Source of the DNA: Pseudomonadota bacterium | Lineage (GTDB): Bacteria; Myxococcota_A; Polyangia; Polyangiales; Polyangiaceae | Direction: 5' to 3' | NCBI GenBank assembly: GCA_023418705.1 | Contig: JAEZYZ010000356.1 | Span: forward strand, 1 to 14,526 | Length of the DNA: 14,526 bases | Shown here: positions 6,539 to 13,865 of the stretch, piece by piece | How positions within the stretch are numbered: the stretch's first letter is position 1 | How the letters are laid out: every line of letters begins with the position of its first letter | The notes under the pieces: model-generated | What the model saw: only the letters and a program-made list of their open reading frames with translations | The model's database searches: none | What the model was told of the DNA's origin: nothing | Program-made: the position numbers and the translations under genes

Positions 6539-7917
6539 GCGCGCGCCCCGTCGTCGTCATCCTGGTCGTCGGCTTGACGCCCGCGCTGCTCGGCGAGCAC
6601 ACGCCGCACCTCTCCGCGCTGGCGCGGGACGGTTTCATGGCGCCGCTCACGCCCGTGCTGCCCGCCGTCACCTGCAGCGTGCAGTCGAGCTTGCTCACGG
6701 GGCTCTTGCCGCGCGATCACGGCGTGGTCGCCAACGGCTGGTACTTCCGAGAGCTATCGGAGGTGCTGTTCTGGCGCCAGTCCAATCGCCTGGTCAGCGG
6801 ACAGAAGGTGTGGGAGGCCGCTCGGGCGCAGCGAGCTGGCTTCAAGACCGCCAAGCTCTTCTGGTGGTACAACATGTACTCGAGCGCGGAGCTGTCGCTC
6901 ACCCCGCGGCCCATCTACCCCGCCGACGGCCGCAAGCTGCCGAGCGTCTACTCCCACCCGCCGGAGCTCGGCGTCGCGATGCAGCGCGAGCTCGGCACCT
7001 TCCCGCTGTTTCAGTTCTGGGGCCCGGGAGCCGACATCCGCTCCTCGGCGTGGATCGCCGAGAGCGCCCGCCGCGTCTTCGACCAACACCGGCCCGACCT
7101 GAGCCTCGTCTACCTGCCGCACCTCGACTACAACCTGCAGCGCCTCGGCCCGGACGATCCGCGGGTGGCCGATGACGTCCGCGCCGTCGATCGCGTGGCC
7201 GGCGGGTTGATCGATCACGTGCGCGCCGCGGGCGCCGAGGTGATCGTCGTCAGCGAGTACGGGATCGAGGCGGCCAATGGCGTCGTGCCCATCAACCGCG
7301 CGCTGCGCGAAGCCGGCCTGCTCGCCGTGCAGGAGACGCTCGGCTTTGAGCTGCTCGACGCTGGCGCGAGCCGCGCCTTCGCCGTCGTCGATCACCAGCT
7401 CGCCCACGTCTACGTCCGCGACCCGGCCGATCTCGCCGCCGTGCGCGCCCTGATCGAGCGCCAACCGGGCATCGAGCGCGTGCTCGACGACGCCGGCAAG
7501 CGCGAGGCCGGCCTCGATCACCCCCGCTCGGGCGAGCTCGTCTGCGTCGCCGAGCCCGGCCACTGGTTCTCCTACTACTACTGGCTCGACGACGCGCGCG
7601 CCCCGGACTACGCGCGCACCGTCGATATCCACCGCAAGCCCGGCTACGACCCCGTCGAGCTCTTCCTCGATCCAGACCTCACCTTGCCCAAGCTCAAGAT
7701 CGGCTGGACCCTGGCGAAGAAGCTCGCCGGCTTTCGCTACCTCATGGACGTCATCCCCCTCAAACCCGAGCTCGTCCGCGGCACCCACGGCCGCTTGCCA
7801 GCCTCCCCCGAGCACGGTCCGCTCCTCATCGGCTCGAACCGCACCCACGCCCGCGACCGGCTGCACGCGACGGAGTTCAAGCAGTGGTTACTTGGGGTGC
7901 TTGCCCTTGGCAGCTGA
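6535..7917 (+). CDS. eboF: EboF: alkaline phosphatase/NPP-superfamily protein
   Basis: A 460-aa protein of the nucleotide pyrophosphatase/phosphodiesterase type. T46 in P-A-V-T-C-S-V-Q aligns with the catalytic Thr. D198 in L-P-H-L-D-Y-N and H418 in R-G-T-H-G align with retained metal ligands. EboF hallmarks include N-G-W-Y-F-R at 67-72, W-R-Q-S-N at 80-84, F-W-W-Y-N-M-Y-S at 109-116, the F-W-G-P block near 161, Y-Y-W-L-D-D-A-R-A-P-D at 348-358 and D-I-H-R-K-P-G-Y-D-P at 364-373. Several classical ligands are replaced (see findings). No cleavable signal is evident, although the first 14 residues are hydrophobic. It starts in an ATGA overlap with eboE and closes the operon. The last 30 bp overlap the convergent membrane-protein gene. 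The family call is firm; catalytic activity is uncertain. Confidence 0.9.
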   Translation: MSARPVVVILVVGLTPALLGEHTPHLSALARDGFMAPLTPVLPAVTCSVQSSLLTGLLPRDHGVVANGWYFRELSEVLFWRQSNRLVSGQKVWEAARAQRAGFKTAKLFWWYNMYSSAELSLTPRPIYPADGRKLPSVYSHPPELGVAMQRELGTFPLFQFWGPGADIRSSAWIAESARRVFDQHRPDLSLVYLPHLDYNLQRLGPDDPRVADDVRAVDRVAGGLIDHVRAAGAEVIVVSEYGIEAANGVVPINRALREAGLLAVQETLGFELLDAGASRAFAVVDHQLAHVYVRDPADLAAVRALIERQPGIERVLDDAGKREAGLDHPRSGELVCVAEPGHWFSYYYWLDDARAPDYARTVDIHRKPGYDPVELFLDPDLTLPKLKIGWTLAKKLAGFRYLMDVIPLKPELVRGTHGRLPASPEHGPLLIGSNRTHARDRLHATEFKQWLLGVLALGS

Positions 7918-9729
7918 GCGCTGAGTTCGTACGCGGCGCAGCGCAAGCAGGCACGTCACCGCCGTGAGCAAGAACAGCGGGACCGAGAGCTTGAAGCTGC
8001 GCGGGAAATAGCGAAACTCGATGATCTGATCGGGCGCTCGGACCCGCGTCGCGACACGGTGGCCGTACGGGATCGCGGGCTCGCCCGCGGCCCTCCAGCT
8101 CGGATCGTAGTTCATGTTGTAAACCAACAGCGCACCGGGCTCGGCGTCGCTCACCCGAACCCGCGCTCGGTTCGGCGACCAGTCGAGCAGCTCCGCCCGG
8201 CCGGCCCCGCTCTCTAGGTGCACCAACCCGCGGTAGTGCTCGGCATCCGCCGCGATGGCACCAATCCCTTCGAAATCGGGGTCGATGCCATAGCAGTCGA
8301 TGACCCCGGTGTTGGCCATCATGGCGAGCAGCATGGGCGCCGCCCAATCGCGCCGCTCATAATGAACGGGCGACCGCGTGCGGTGCTCGAAGACCGGCGC
8401 CGGCTCGATGACCTCGGGTTTTTCCATCCAGAACGCCTGTGCGAACGGCTGGTGGTTGACCCGGCACAGGTCCACGACCATGACCACGACGGGCACGAGC
8501 AGCGCCAGCTCCGTGAACCGCCAGCGCGCTTGCCAGCGCTCCACCCGAGGCGCCGCGACGGTTGCGAAGGCCAGCATCAGCGCCAGCAGCATCGGGTAGT
8601 GGAAACGCGACGGCACGTGCTGGGACGCGAACCCTGGCAGCTCGTGAAGCAGCGTCCAGGGAGCGTACGGGTGAAACTTGCCCAAGCCGAGCAGCAAAAA
8701 TCCGACGCCGAGCAGCTTCAGGACCTGCCCGTGCGTCCCTCGCGCGAACAGCAGCGCCACGACCAAACAAGCCAACCCGCCCACCCCGACGTAGATGCCC
8801 CACTCGTGCCAGCCATAGGCCGGGACCTGCACGGGCCACGAGCCGTAGCGCTGATCGGGGTCGGTCAGCATCACCAAGAGCTCCGCCAACCCGATCACCT
8901 CGTTCGACTCGATCAAGCGCGGCGCTCGACCCATGGTGTCGATGATGGCAAACAGCTTGGGCGCCGACAGACCCACCGCCGTGACGCCGGTGATCGCCAG
9001 CGCCAGGAGGGGCTCGATCCGTCGCTCGGCAATGGCCAGGAGCCCCGCATAGCCGGACAGCAACAACGCGGTGTGCGGCAACGGGTAGATGCCGCCAAGG
9101 TAGGCCATCAGCGCCACGACCGCGCCGGCGTACAAGGCGTTGTGCCGTTTGCCCGACTCGAGCGCGCGGTCGAAGAAATACCACGCCCAGGGCAACCACC
9201 CGTACTGCAAGTGCCACGTGTGGCCGACGGCAGCCTGCAGCGCCCAGCGTCCGTTGAACACGAAAACAGCCGCCACCAACGCCCGCAGCGCCACGCTTCG
9301 GGTGAAGCGTCCCGCCAGCAGGTACGCTCCGCATAGGCCCGTCAGCCCGGCCCCGACCACCTCGAGCCGGATCGCGGTGCGTAAGTCAGCCAGCAGATAC
9401 AGCGGCAGGTAGGGCGACACCAGGTTGGTGGCGCCTTCGACGTGACCGAACGCGGGGAACCCTCCGCACAGCCACGGGTGCCACCACGGACCCTCACCGT
9501 ACTGTTTGAGGCTCAGCACGGTGATGTAGCGGTACGCGGTCTCCACGTCCCAGTCGTGAAAGCCGAAGGTGCTGAAATCCGCCAGCATCGGCGCCAGCAG
9601 AACGAGCAGACCCGCTCCCAGAGAGACCCAGGCGAAAACGACGGCGGTGATCCGCTCGCGCGGCGCAACCTTCTGCTTCGAGAGCACCGCGCGCAGACGG
9701 GACCAGACGTCTGCAGACCGAATCCGCAT
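7888..9729 (-). CDS. YfhO-like polytopic membrane protein (GT-C-type glycosyltransferase candidate)
   Basis: A 613-aa integral membrane protein with roughly eleven to thirteen hydrophobic segments. An acidic first periplasmic loop (F-G-F-H-D-W-D at 55-61) follows TM1, and H-P-W-L-C-G-G-F-P-A-F-G-H-V-E-G (84-99) follows it. A central loop reads L-P-G-F-A-S-Q-H-V-P-S-R-F-H. The soluble C-terminal part contains Y-N-M-N-Y-D-P-S-W-R-A, resembling the YfhO pattern (a beta-rich segment ending in a y-x-p-g-W motif), then a last helix and a basic tail. YfhO-type proteins are thought to add sugars from lipid-linked donors to envelope polymers; that activity is inferred. ATG 9729 is used, and GTG 9750 in the same frame is an alternative; neither has a convincing Shine-Dalgarno. 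It is divergent from the discoidin gene and convergent with eboF, overlapping it by 30 bp. Confidence 0.75.
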   Translation of the reverse strand: MRIRSADVWSRLRAVLSKQKVAPRERITAVVFAWVSLGAGLLVLLAPMLADFSTFGFHDWDVETAYRYITVLSLKQYGEGPWWHPWLCGGFPAFGHVEGATNLVSPYLPLYLLADLRTAIRLEVVGAGLTGLCGAYLLAGRFTRSVALRALVAAVFVFNGRWALQAAVGHTWHLQYGWLPWAWYFFDRALESGKRHNALYAGAVVALMAYLGGIYPLPHTALLLSGYAGLLAIAERRIEPLLALAITGVTAVGLSAPKLFAIIDTMGRAPRLIESNEVIGLAELLVMLTDPDQRYGSWPVQVPAYGWHEWGIYVGVGGLACLVVALLFARGTHGQVLKLLGVGFLLLGLGKFHPYAPWTLLHELPGFASQHVPSRFHYPMLLALMLAFATVAAPRVERWQARWRFTELALLVPVVVMVVDLCRVNHQPFAQAFWMEKPEVIEPAPVFEHRTRSPVHYERRDWAAPMLLAMMANTGVIDCYGIDPDFEGIGAIAADAEHYRGLVHLESGAGRAELLDWSPNRARVRVSDAEPGALLVYNMNYDPSWRAAGEPAIPYGHRVATRVRAPDQIIEFRYFPRSFKLSVPLFLLTAVTCLLALRRVRTQRSAAKGKHPK

Positions 9730-9833
9730 GAGGAAGGCGGCAGATAGCACTGCTGTCGGAGATGGGGAATCTGCCGAGTCGCTTTTACGATCGGTTCCCC
9801 CTCGGCGCCCAAAGCGGGCTATCCTGCGCTCGC

Positions 9834-10808
9834 GTGCGAACGCTGCCGCTATTGCGAGAGGCCGGAGCCCGCCTCATCGAGCCGCTAGTCCAGCGGCAGG
9901 CGAGGTCGAAGCTCGCTGCCTACCGTCCGGACCAGGCCGAGCGAGTGCGCGAGCTGGCGCTCGGGGCACGGACGCGTCTACGCGCAGCCGGCGAGCTACG
10001 CGATGACCACGCCCTGCCCGCCGCTCTGAGCTTGCTGCGGCAAGCGATGGCGCTTGCCGCGGCGGCCGTCCTCAGCGCCCACGACGTGAGCGAGCCCTTC
10101 GAGTCGCCGGGGGGCCTGCTGGGACAGGCCGAACGTCTCGCGCGAAGCCAAGGGGCGCCGCTGCCGAAGGGCTTCGAGGAGGTGCGGCAGGTGCTCGGGA
10201 GCAGCGACGAGCTCGAGCTGGACCGGCTCGACCGCGACCGCGCGCGCGCCTTGCTGCCGGTGGCGGAAGCCAGCGTGCGGGGGTTGCTTGGCCTGGTCGA
10301 GTGGCGCACCGCGGAACAACTCCGCCAACAGAGCGCCGTCCGCACGGGACTGTTGGTGGCTGTGCTCCTTGCTACGCTGGCCGCCCTGATCGCGGTGCTA
10401 GCGCGACCCACGAACCTAGCCGAACGCAAGCCCGTTGCGAGCAGCAGCGTCCGGCCGGGGACCCCCGATCCCAGCGGGTTGGTCGATGGCGTCGTCCGCG
10501 GCAGCTTCGGGGTGCACACGAAGACCGAGCACCATCCGCATGTCAGCATCGACTTGCTCGCGCCTAGGAGGCTCCGCAAGGTGGTCGTATACCATCGCGG
10601 TGACGGGTACTGGCGGGAAAGCCTGCCGCTCACGCTGCAGCTGTCGGACGACGGTGTGGCGTTCCGAGACGTCGCGACCCGCCATGAGCTCTTCACCCAG
10701 ACGGCCCCTTGGATCATCCGGATCGACGAACCGGCGCGCTACTTGCGCTTGACCAAAAAGGGGCGCGGCTACATCGCTTTGAGTGAGGTGGAGGTTTATG
10801 GGCGATAA
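9834..10808 (+). CDS. Single-pass membrane protein with C-terminal discoidin (F5/8 type C) domain
   Basis: A 324-aa protein. Residues 1-165 are helical and charged, rich in Leu/Arg/Ala/Glu, with no recognised family. Residues 172-190 form one transmembrane helix preceded by Q-Q-S-A-V-R, then a Pro/Ser linker. The last 110 residues look like a discoidin-like beta-sandwich: V-D-G-V-V-R-G-S-F-G, H-P-H-V-S-I-D-L, V-V-V-Y-H-R-G-D-G-Y-W, L-S-D-D-G-V-A-F, W-I-I-R-I, A-R-Y-L-R-L and the final L-S-E-V-E-V-Y-G. Such domains bind sugars or surfaces, so this one probably faces the periplasm while the helical part is cytoplasmic. GTG 9834 is chosen because codons from the in-frame ATG at 9762 have weaker third-position GC and that ATG leaves only 32 nt to the divergent gene. 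The 3' end overlaps the methyltransferase by 11 bp. The function is unknown. Confidence 0.7.
   Translation: MRTLPLLREAGARLIEPLVQRQARSKLAAYRPDQAERVRELALGARTRLRAAGELRDDHALPAALSLLRQAMALAAAAVLSAHDVSEPFESPGGLLGQAERLARSQGAPLPKGFEEVRQVLGSSDELELDRLDRDRARALLPVAEASVRGLLGLVEWRTAEQLRQQSAVRTGLLVAVLLATLAALIAVLARPTNLAERKPVASSSVRPGTPDPSGLVDGVVRGSFGVHTKTEHHPHVSIDLLAPRRLRKVVVYHRGDGYWRESLPLTLQLSDDGVAFRDVATRHELFTQTAPWIIRIDEPARYLRLTKKGRGYIALSEVEVYGR
10790..10794 (+). promoter_or_regulatory. Shine-Dalgarno for the downstream methyltransferase
   Basis: GGAGG ends 3 nt before ATG 10798. This is closer than usual, but it is the strongest such match in this part of the window and lies inside the end of the discoidin gene. 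An in-frame GTG at 10783 is an alternative start. Confidence 0.45.
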
Positions 10809-11619
10809 TGCGCGCGGCGAACCCTTGGCGGCGGACAGCGCCGAGGGATCTGCATTTTACGACGAGATGTGGCGGCGCTATGGCCACCTCGACGCCAAGA
10901 GCCCGGCGGCATTCCATCGCCGTCGGTTAGTGCGGCGCTTGGTCGAGCGGCACGCGGCGGGCGCAGGGCGTGTCGTGGATATTGGCTGCGGTCAAGGAGA
11001 GCTCTTGGTCGAGCTCGCCCGAGCCTTGCCCCGCGCGCGCCTCTTCGGTGCCGATGTGTCGGAGCAGAGTCTGCGCCGCGCGCGCGACAAGAATCCCGAG
11101 GTCGAATTGTTCGCTCTCGACCTGTGCGCTCCGAACTTCGAACGGCACCACCGTGATCGCTTGGGCTCGTTCGATCTGGTGGTGTGCTCGGAGGTGGTCG
11201 AGCACGTGGACGACGATGTTCTAGCCGTACGCCACCTCTCGCTGCTGCTCGCGCCAGGTGGATGGTTGGTCCTGACGGTGCCCGGCGGGCGAATGTCCCG
11301 CTTCGACGAGCGCATCGGCCACCAACGACACTACTCGGTCGGGCAGCTCGCCTCGCTGCTGCAGACCACTGGGCTTTCGCCCGTCGAGCTTTTGGCTTGG
11401 GGGTTTCCGTTTCAGAATCTGTATCGAACCGCTGTGCGCATCGCCTCACGCGCCGCCATCGCCGAACACCCCGCCGAAAAGGCGCCCTCCTCCGCGCGCC
11501 TGGATACCGGGCTCGGGCGGGCCTACGAGCTGTTTGGGCTCGCGCTCAAGCCGCTATTTTACTTCAACCTGTCCCGCTGGGGTGAGCAGCTGCTGGCGGT
11601 GGCGCAGATGCCACGTTGA
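10798..11619 (+). CDS. Class I SAM-dependent methyltransferase
   Basis: A 273-aa cytoplasmic enzyme with a Rossmann-type methyltransferase core. Motif I is V-V-D-I-G-C-G-Q-G-E-L at 59-69, and an acidic residue ends strand 2 in G-A-D-V-S (84-88). Further motifs are D-L-V-V-C-S-E-V-V-E-H-V-D-D at 126-139 and A-P-G-G-W-L-V-L-T-V-P-G-G at 152-164, then R-I-G-H-Q-R-H-Y-S at 172-180. This arrangement (E-V-x-E-H followed by G-H-x-R-H-Y) is common in methyltransferases encoded in polysaccharide and lipid-modification loci. The C-terminal 90 residues are partly hydrophobic (F-Y-F-N-L-S-R-W). It is coupled to the discoidin gene by an 11-bp overlap, and its stop lies 2 nt from the stop of the facing glycosyltransferase gene. 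The acceptor is not predictable from sequence. Confidence 0.85.
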   Translation: MGDNARGEPLAADSAEGSAFYDEMWRRYGHLDAKSPAAFHRRRLVRRLVERHAAGAGRVVDIGCGQGELLVELARALPRARLFGADVSEQSLRRARDKNPEVELFALDLCAPNFERHHRDRLGSFDLVVCSEVVEHVDDDVLAVRHLSLLLAPGGWLVLTVPGGRMSRFDERIGHQRHYSVGQLASLLQTTGLSPVELLAWGFPFQNLYRTAVRIASRAAIAEHPAEKAPSSARLDTGLGRAYELFGLALKPLFYFNLSRWGEQLLAVAQMPR

Positions 11620-11621
11620 CA

Positions 11622-13865
11622 TCAAGGGACGGTCAACAGGTCGACCGGCGCTGCGCCGCCGAGCTCCGGCCAGTCGTCCCAGAGGCCATAGAAGCGCTCT
11701 GTGCCGGGGCGTGGGCGAACTTCCGTCACCGAGGCGTAGATGTAGCCCGGCTTCCAGAGGCTGGTCGGCACCGCGAACGGCATACCGACGGCCCGGACCT
11801 TCGAATCGACGGGGACCAGCGACCACCGGGCTCCCCGCTCCATCCGCCCGTAGATAGCGAAGTGGGCGTCCGTCAGCGTGGGCTCGTGTGCCTGGAAGAA
11901 GACGCTCAAGGTCGGCGCCACCCCGGCGGCGTAGCGCACCCCGAGCAGCCGCATCACCCCCGAATAGTCCCGCGCTGGTGAGCTATCGAGCGCCGCCGTG
12001 AGCTCGCGGCGGAAACGCTCTGCACGCGCGACGTCCCCCTGGGATCGCGCGAGGTTGTGCGCGATGCGCGTCTGCTCCAAGTTCCGCGGCGCCGCCGCAG
12101 GCGGCGGGTTCGGGGACTGCCCGAAATGCTCGCGCAGCTCCCACGTCGCGTACGGATCGGGCTCGATGCGGTAGATGGGGTCGTGCGCCTGCACGAACAG
12201 CCACTCGAGCACCGTGGGCTGCCGTGTGTGGAAGGAGAAACCATCGATGGGCCCGGGGGGCGCCGCGCGGTCCACGAACCAGAACGGTCCGAACACCTGC
12301 ACCGAGAAGCCTTCGGCCAGGGCGCTCAGCTCCGCGCTTTGGGCGAAGCGTGCATCCGCCACGAAGTACTGTCCTGCGCCGCGCGCCGGAGTGGTCGGGA
12401 CCCGCGACGCATGCGTGACCGGGCGCTGGAGCGCCCACCCCAGTGACCAGCTGTATTTCATGCTCCCGTGGAAGGCCACGCTCGTTTCGCTCTCCAGGCG
12501 CGGCGAGAGCCATTTCATCAGCGCGGTCTTGTCGACGTCCTGATGAATGATCAGCCCCTTCTCGTCGAAGCGACCTCCCGTGTTGCGCGCGTATCCGAGC
12601 GCCCGAACGCCGTCCGGCAAGATCAACGCTGCTGGGAGAATGCCCAACGCCAGACTCAGCACCGGGACACGAGCCGTCGCCCGCGGCCATTTCAGACGCT
12701 TTCCGAGCCAGATCGCGAGATCGTGGAAGCTTGCCACGAGCGCAGCCAGTCCGAGCGCAAAATAAGGTGCGAAGTAGTGAGGCCAGAAAACGTGAACGTC
12801 CGCGCCCTGCTTGAAGACCACGTACTGCACGGTCGCCATGACCAGGAACGCCAGGGGGAACAGCTCGAGCTCCCGTCTTAGGAAGACCATGCGCAGCGCG
12901 AGCACCGGCGCCGCCAGTTTGCCGAGCGCGATGGCCAGCGGCGTGAAGCTGAGCTCGATCCAATGACGCCGCGCCTCGAGCACTTGCGACAGCGGCACGT
13001 TCGCACCGCGCGAGCGCAGCTCCCCCTGTGCCAAGAACCGCGCGAGCTGGGAGGCGGATTGAAACTGATGGATGTAAAAAACGAACACCAGCACGCACAA
13101 AGTGCTTGAAAGCGCCCACCAGGCGAAAAATCCACGCGTGTCCACCGCGCCGAACCACCGCCCGCTCAGCAGCAGCCCGCGTGGAAGCATGAACGCAAGC
13201 ACGCAGGCTGCGAAGACGAAGCCGGCCCAGTCGCTGTTCACGGCTTGAAAGAGCCCGAGCAGGCTAACGGCGAGCCAGCGCCGCCGCCAGGTCTGGTGCA
13301 GGCGCACCGATCCCCAAGTGAACATCAGACAGCCGAAGATGACCGGGACCTCGAGCGCGTTGAAGTTGGCAAACGCCAGCGCGATCGGCACCACCACGAA
13401 CGCGCACGCCGCCACGGCCCCCGCCACGGGGTTCCAGATGGCCCGCGCGATGGCGTAGAGCAGCGGCGGCGTCGCAGCGCTGAACAGGACCGGGGGCAAC
13501 CGACAGACCCAATCCCAGTGCCCGAAGAGCTTGGTCAGGACAGCCGTGGTCCAAAAAATTCCCCATGGATGGTGGCAGTAGTAGTCGCGCGGCGGGGGGG
13601 CCTCGAGCGTGTAATCGAGCACCGGGGCGAGGATGCCCCAGCGGAACATGTTCTCTCCCGCGATGCCGATCGACGCCGAGGCCGCGACGTGACCGGCACC
13701 GAAGGGACCGGCGATTTCCCAGACGGCTGCCGCGGTGAACCACAAAGTCGACAGCGCCAAGATCACGCGACACACCTGCTCGAGACGGGTGTCCGTCGTC
13801 GCGGCGCTATGCTCGACGGCGGGCGCCTGCACCTCCCGTTCCCCCAGCACACCGAGCAGGTTCAC
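11622..13865 (-). CDS. GT-C/PMT-like (ArnT-type) membrane glycosyltransferase
   Basis: A 747-aa polytopic membrane protein. TM1 lies near residues 33-52. An acidic loop follows, including E-N-M-F-R-W-G-I-L-A-P-V-L-D (71-84) and R-D-Y-Y-C-H-H-P-W-G (93-102), the kind of first-loop acid plus H-H-P signature found in PMT_2-type GT-C enzymes that use polyprenyl-phosphate sugars. Many hydrophobic segments continue to about residue 470. The C-terminal 270 residues are soluble, contain W-x-L-R-E-H-F and no recognised domain, and probably lie in the periplasm. GTG 13865 is chosen because it forms a GTGA overlap with the stop of the upstream methyltransferase; the open frame extending to 14255 is a shadow of that gene. 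The general GT-C call is well supported; donor and acceptor are unknown. Confidence 0.8.
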   Translation of the reverse strand: MNLLGVLGEREVQAPAVEHSAATTDTRLEQVCRVILALSTLWFTAAAVWEIAGPFGAGHVAASASIGIAGENMFRWGILAPVLDYTLEAPPPRDYYCHHPWGIFWTTAVLTKLFGHWDWVCRLPPVLFSAATPPLLYAIARAIWNPVAGAVAACAFVVVPIALAFANFNALEVPVIFGCLMFTWGSVRLHQTWRRRWLAVSLLGLFQAVNSDWAGFVFAACVLAFMLPRGLLLSGRWFGAVDTRGFFAWWALSSTLCVLVFVFYIHQFQSASQLARFLAQGELRSRGANVPLSQVLEARRHWIELSFTPLAIALGKLAAPVLALRMVFLRRELELFPLAFLVMATVQYVVFKQGADVHVFWPHYFAPYFALGLAALVASFHDLAIWLGKRLKWPRATARVPVLSLALGILPAALILPDGVRALGYARNTGGRFDEKGLIIHQDVDKTALMKWLSPRLESETSVAFHGSMKYSWSLGWALQRPVTHASRVPTTPARGAGQYFVADARFAQSAELSALAEGFSVQVFGPFWFVDRAAPPGPIDGFSFHTRQPTVLEWLFVQAHDPIYRIEPDPYATWELREHFGQSPNPPPAAAPRNLEQTRIAHNLARSQGDVARAERFRRELTAALDSSPARDYSGVMRLLGVRYAAGVAPTLSVFFQAHEPTLTDAHFAIYGRMERGARWSLVPVDSKVRAVGMPFAVPTSLWKPGYIYASVTEVRPRPGTERFYGLWDDWPELGGAAPVDLLTVP

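Noticed and set aside
8218..9336. Plus-strand open frame opposite the YfhO-like gene
   Set aside because: Arg/Gln/His-rich composition with no recognisable fold; the minus strand encodes a convincing polytopic protein with YfhO features.
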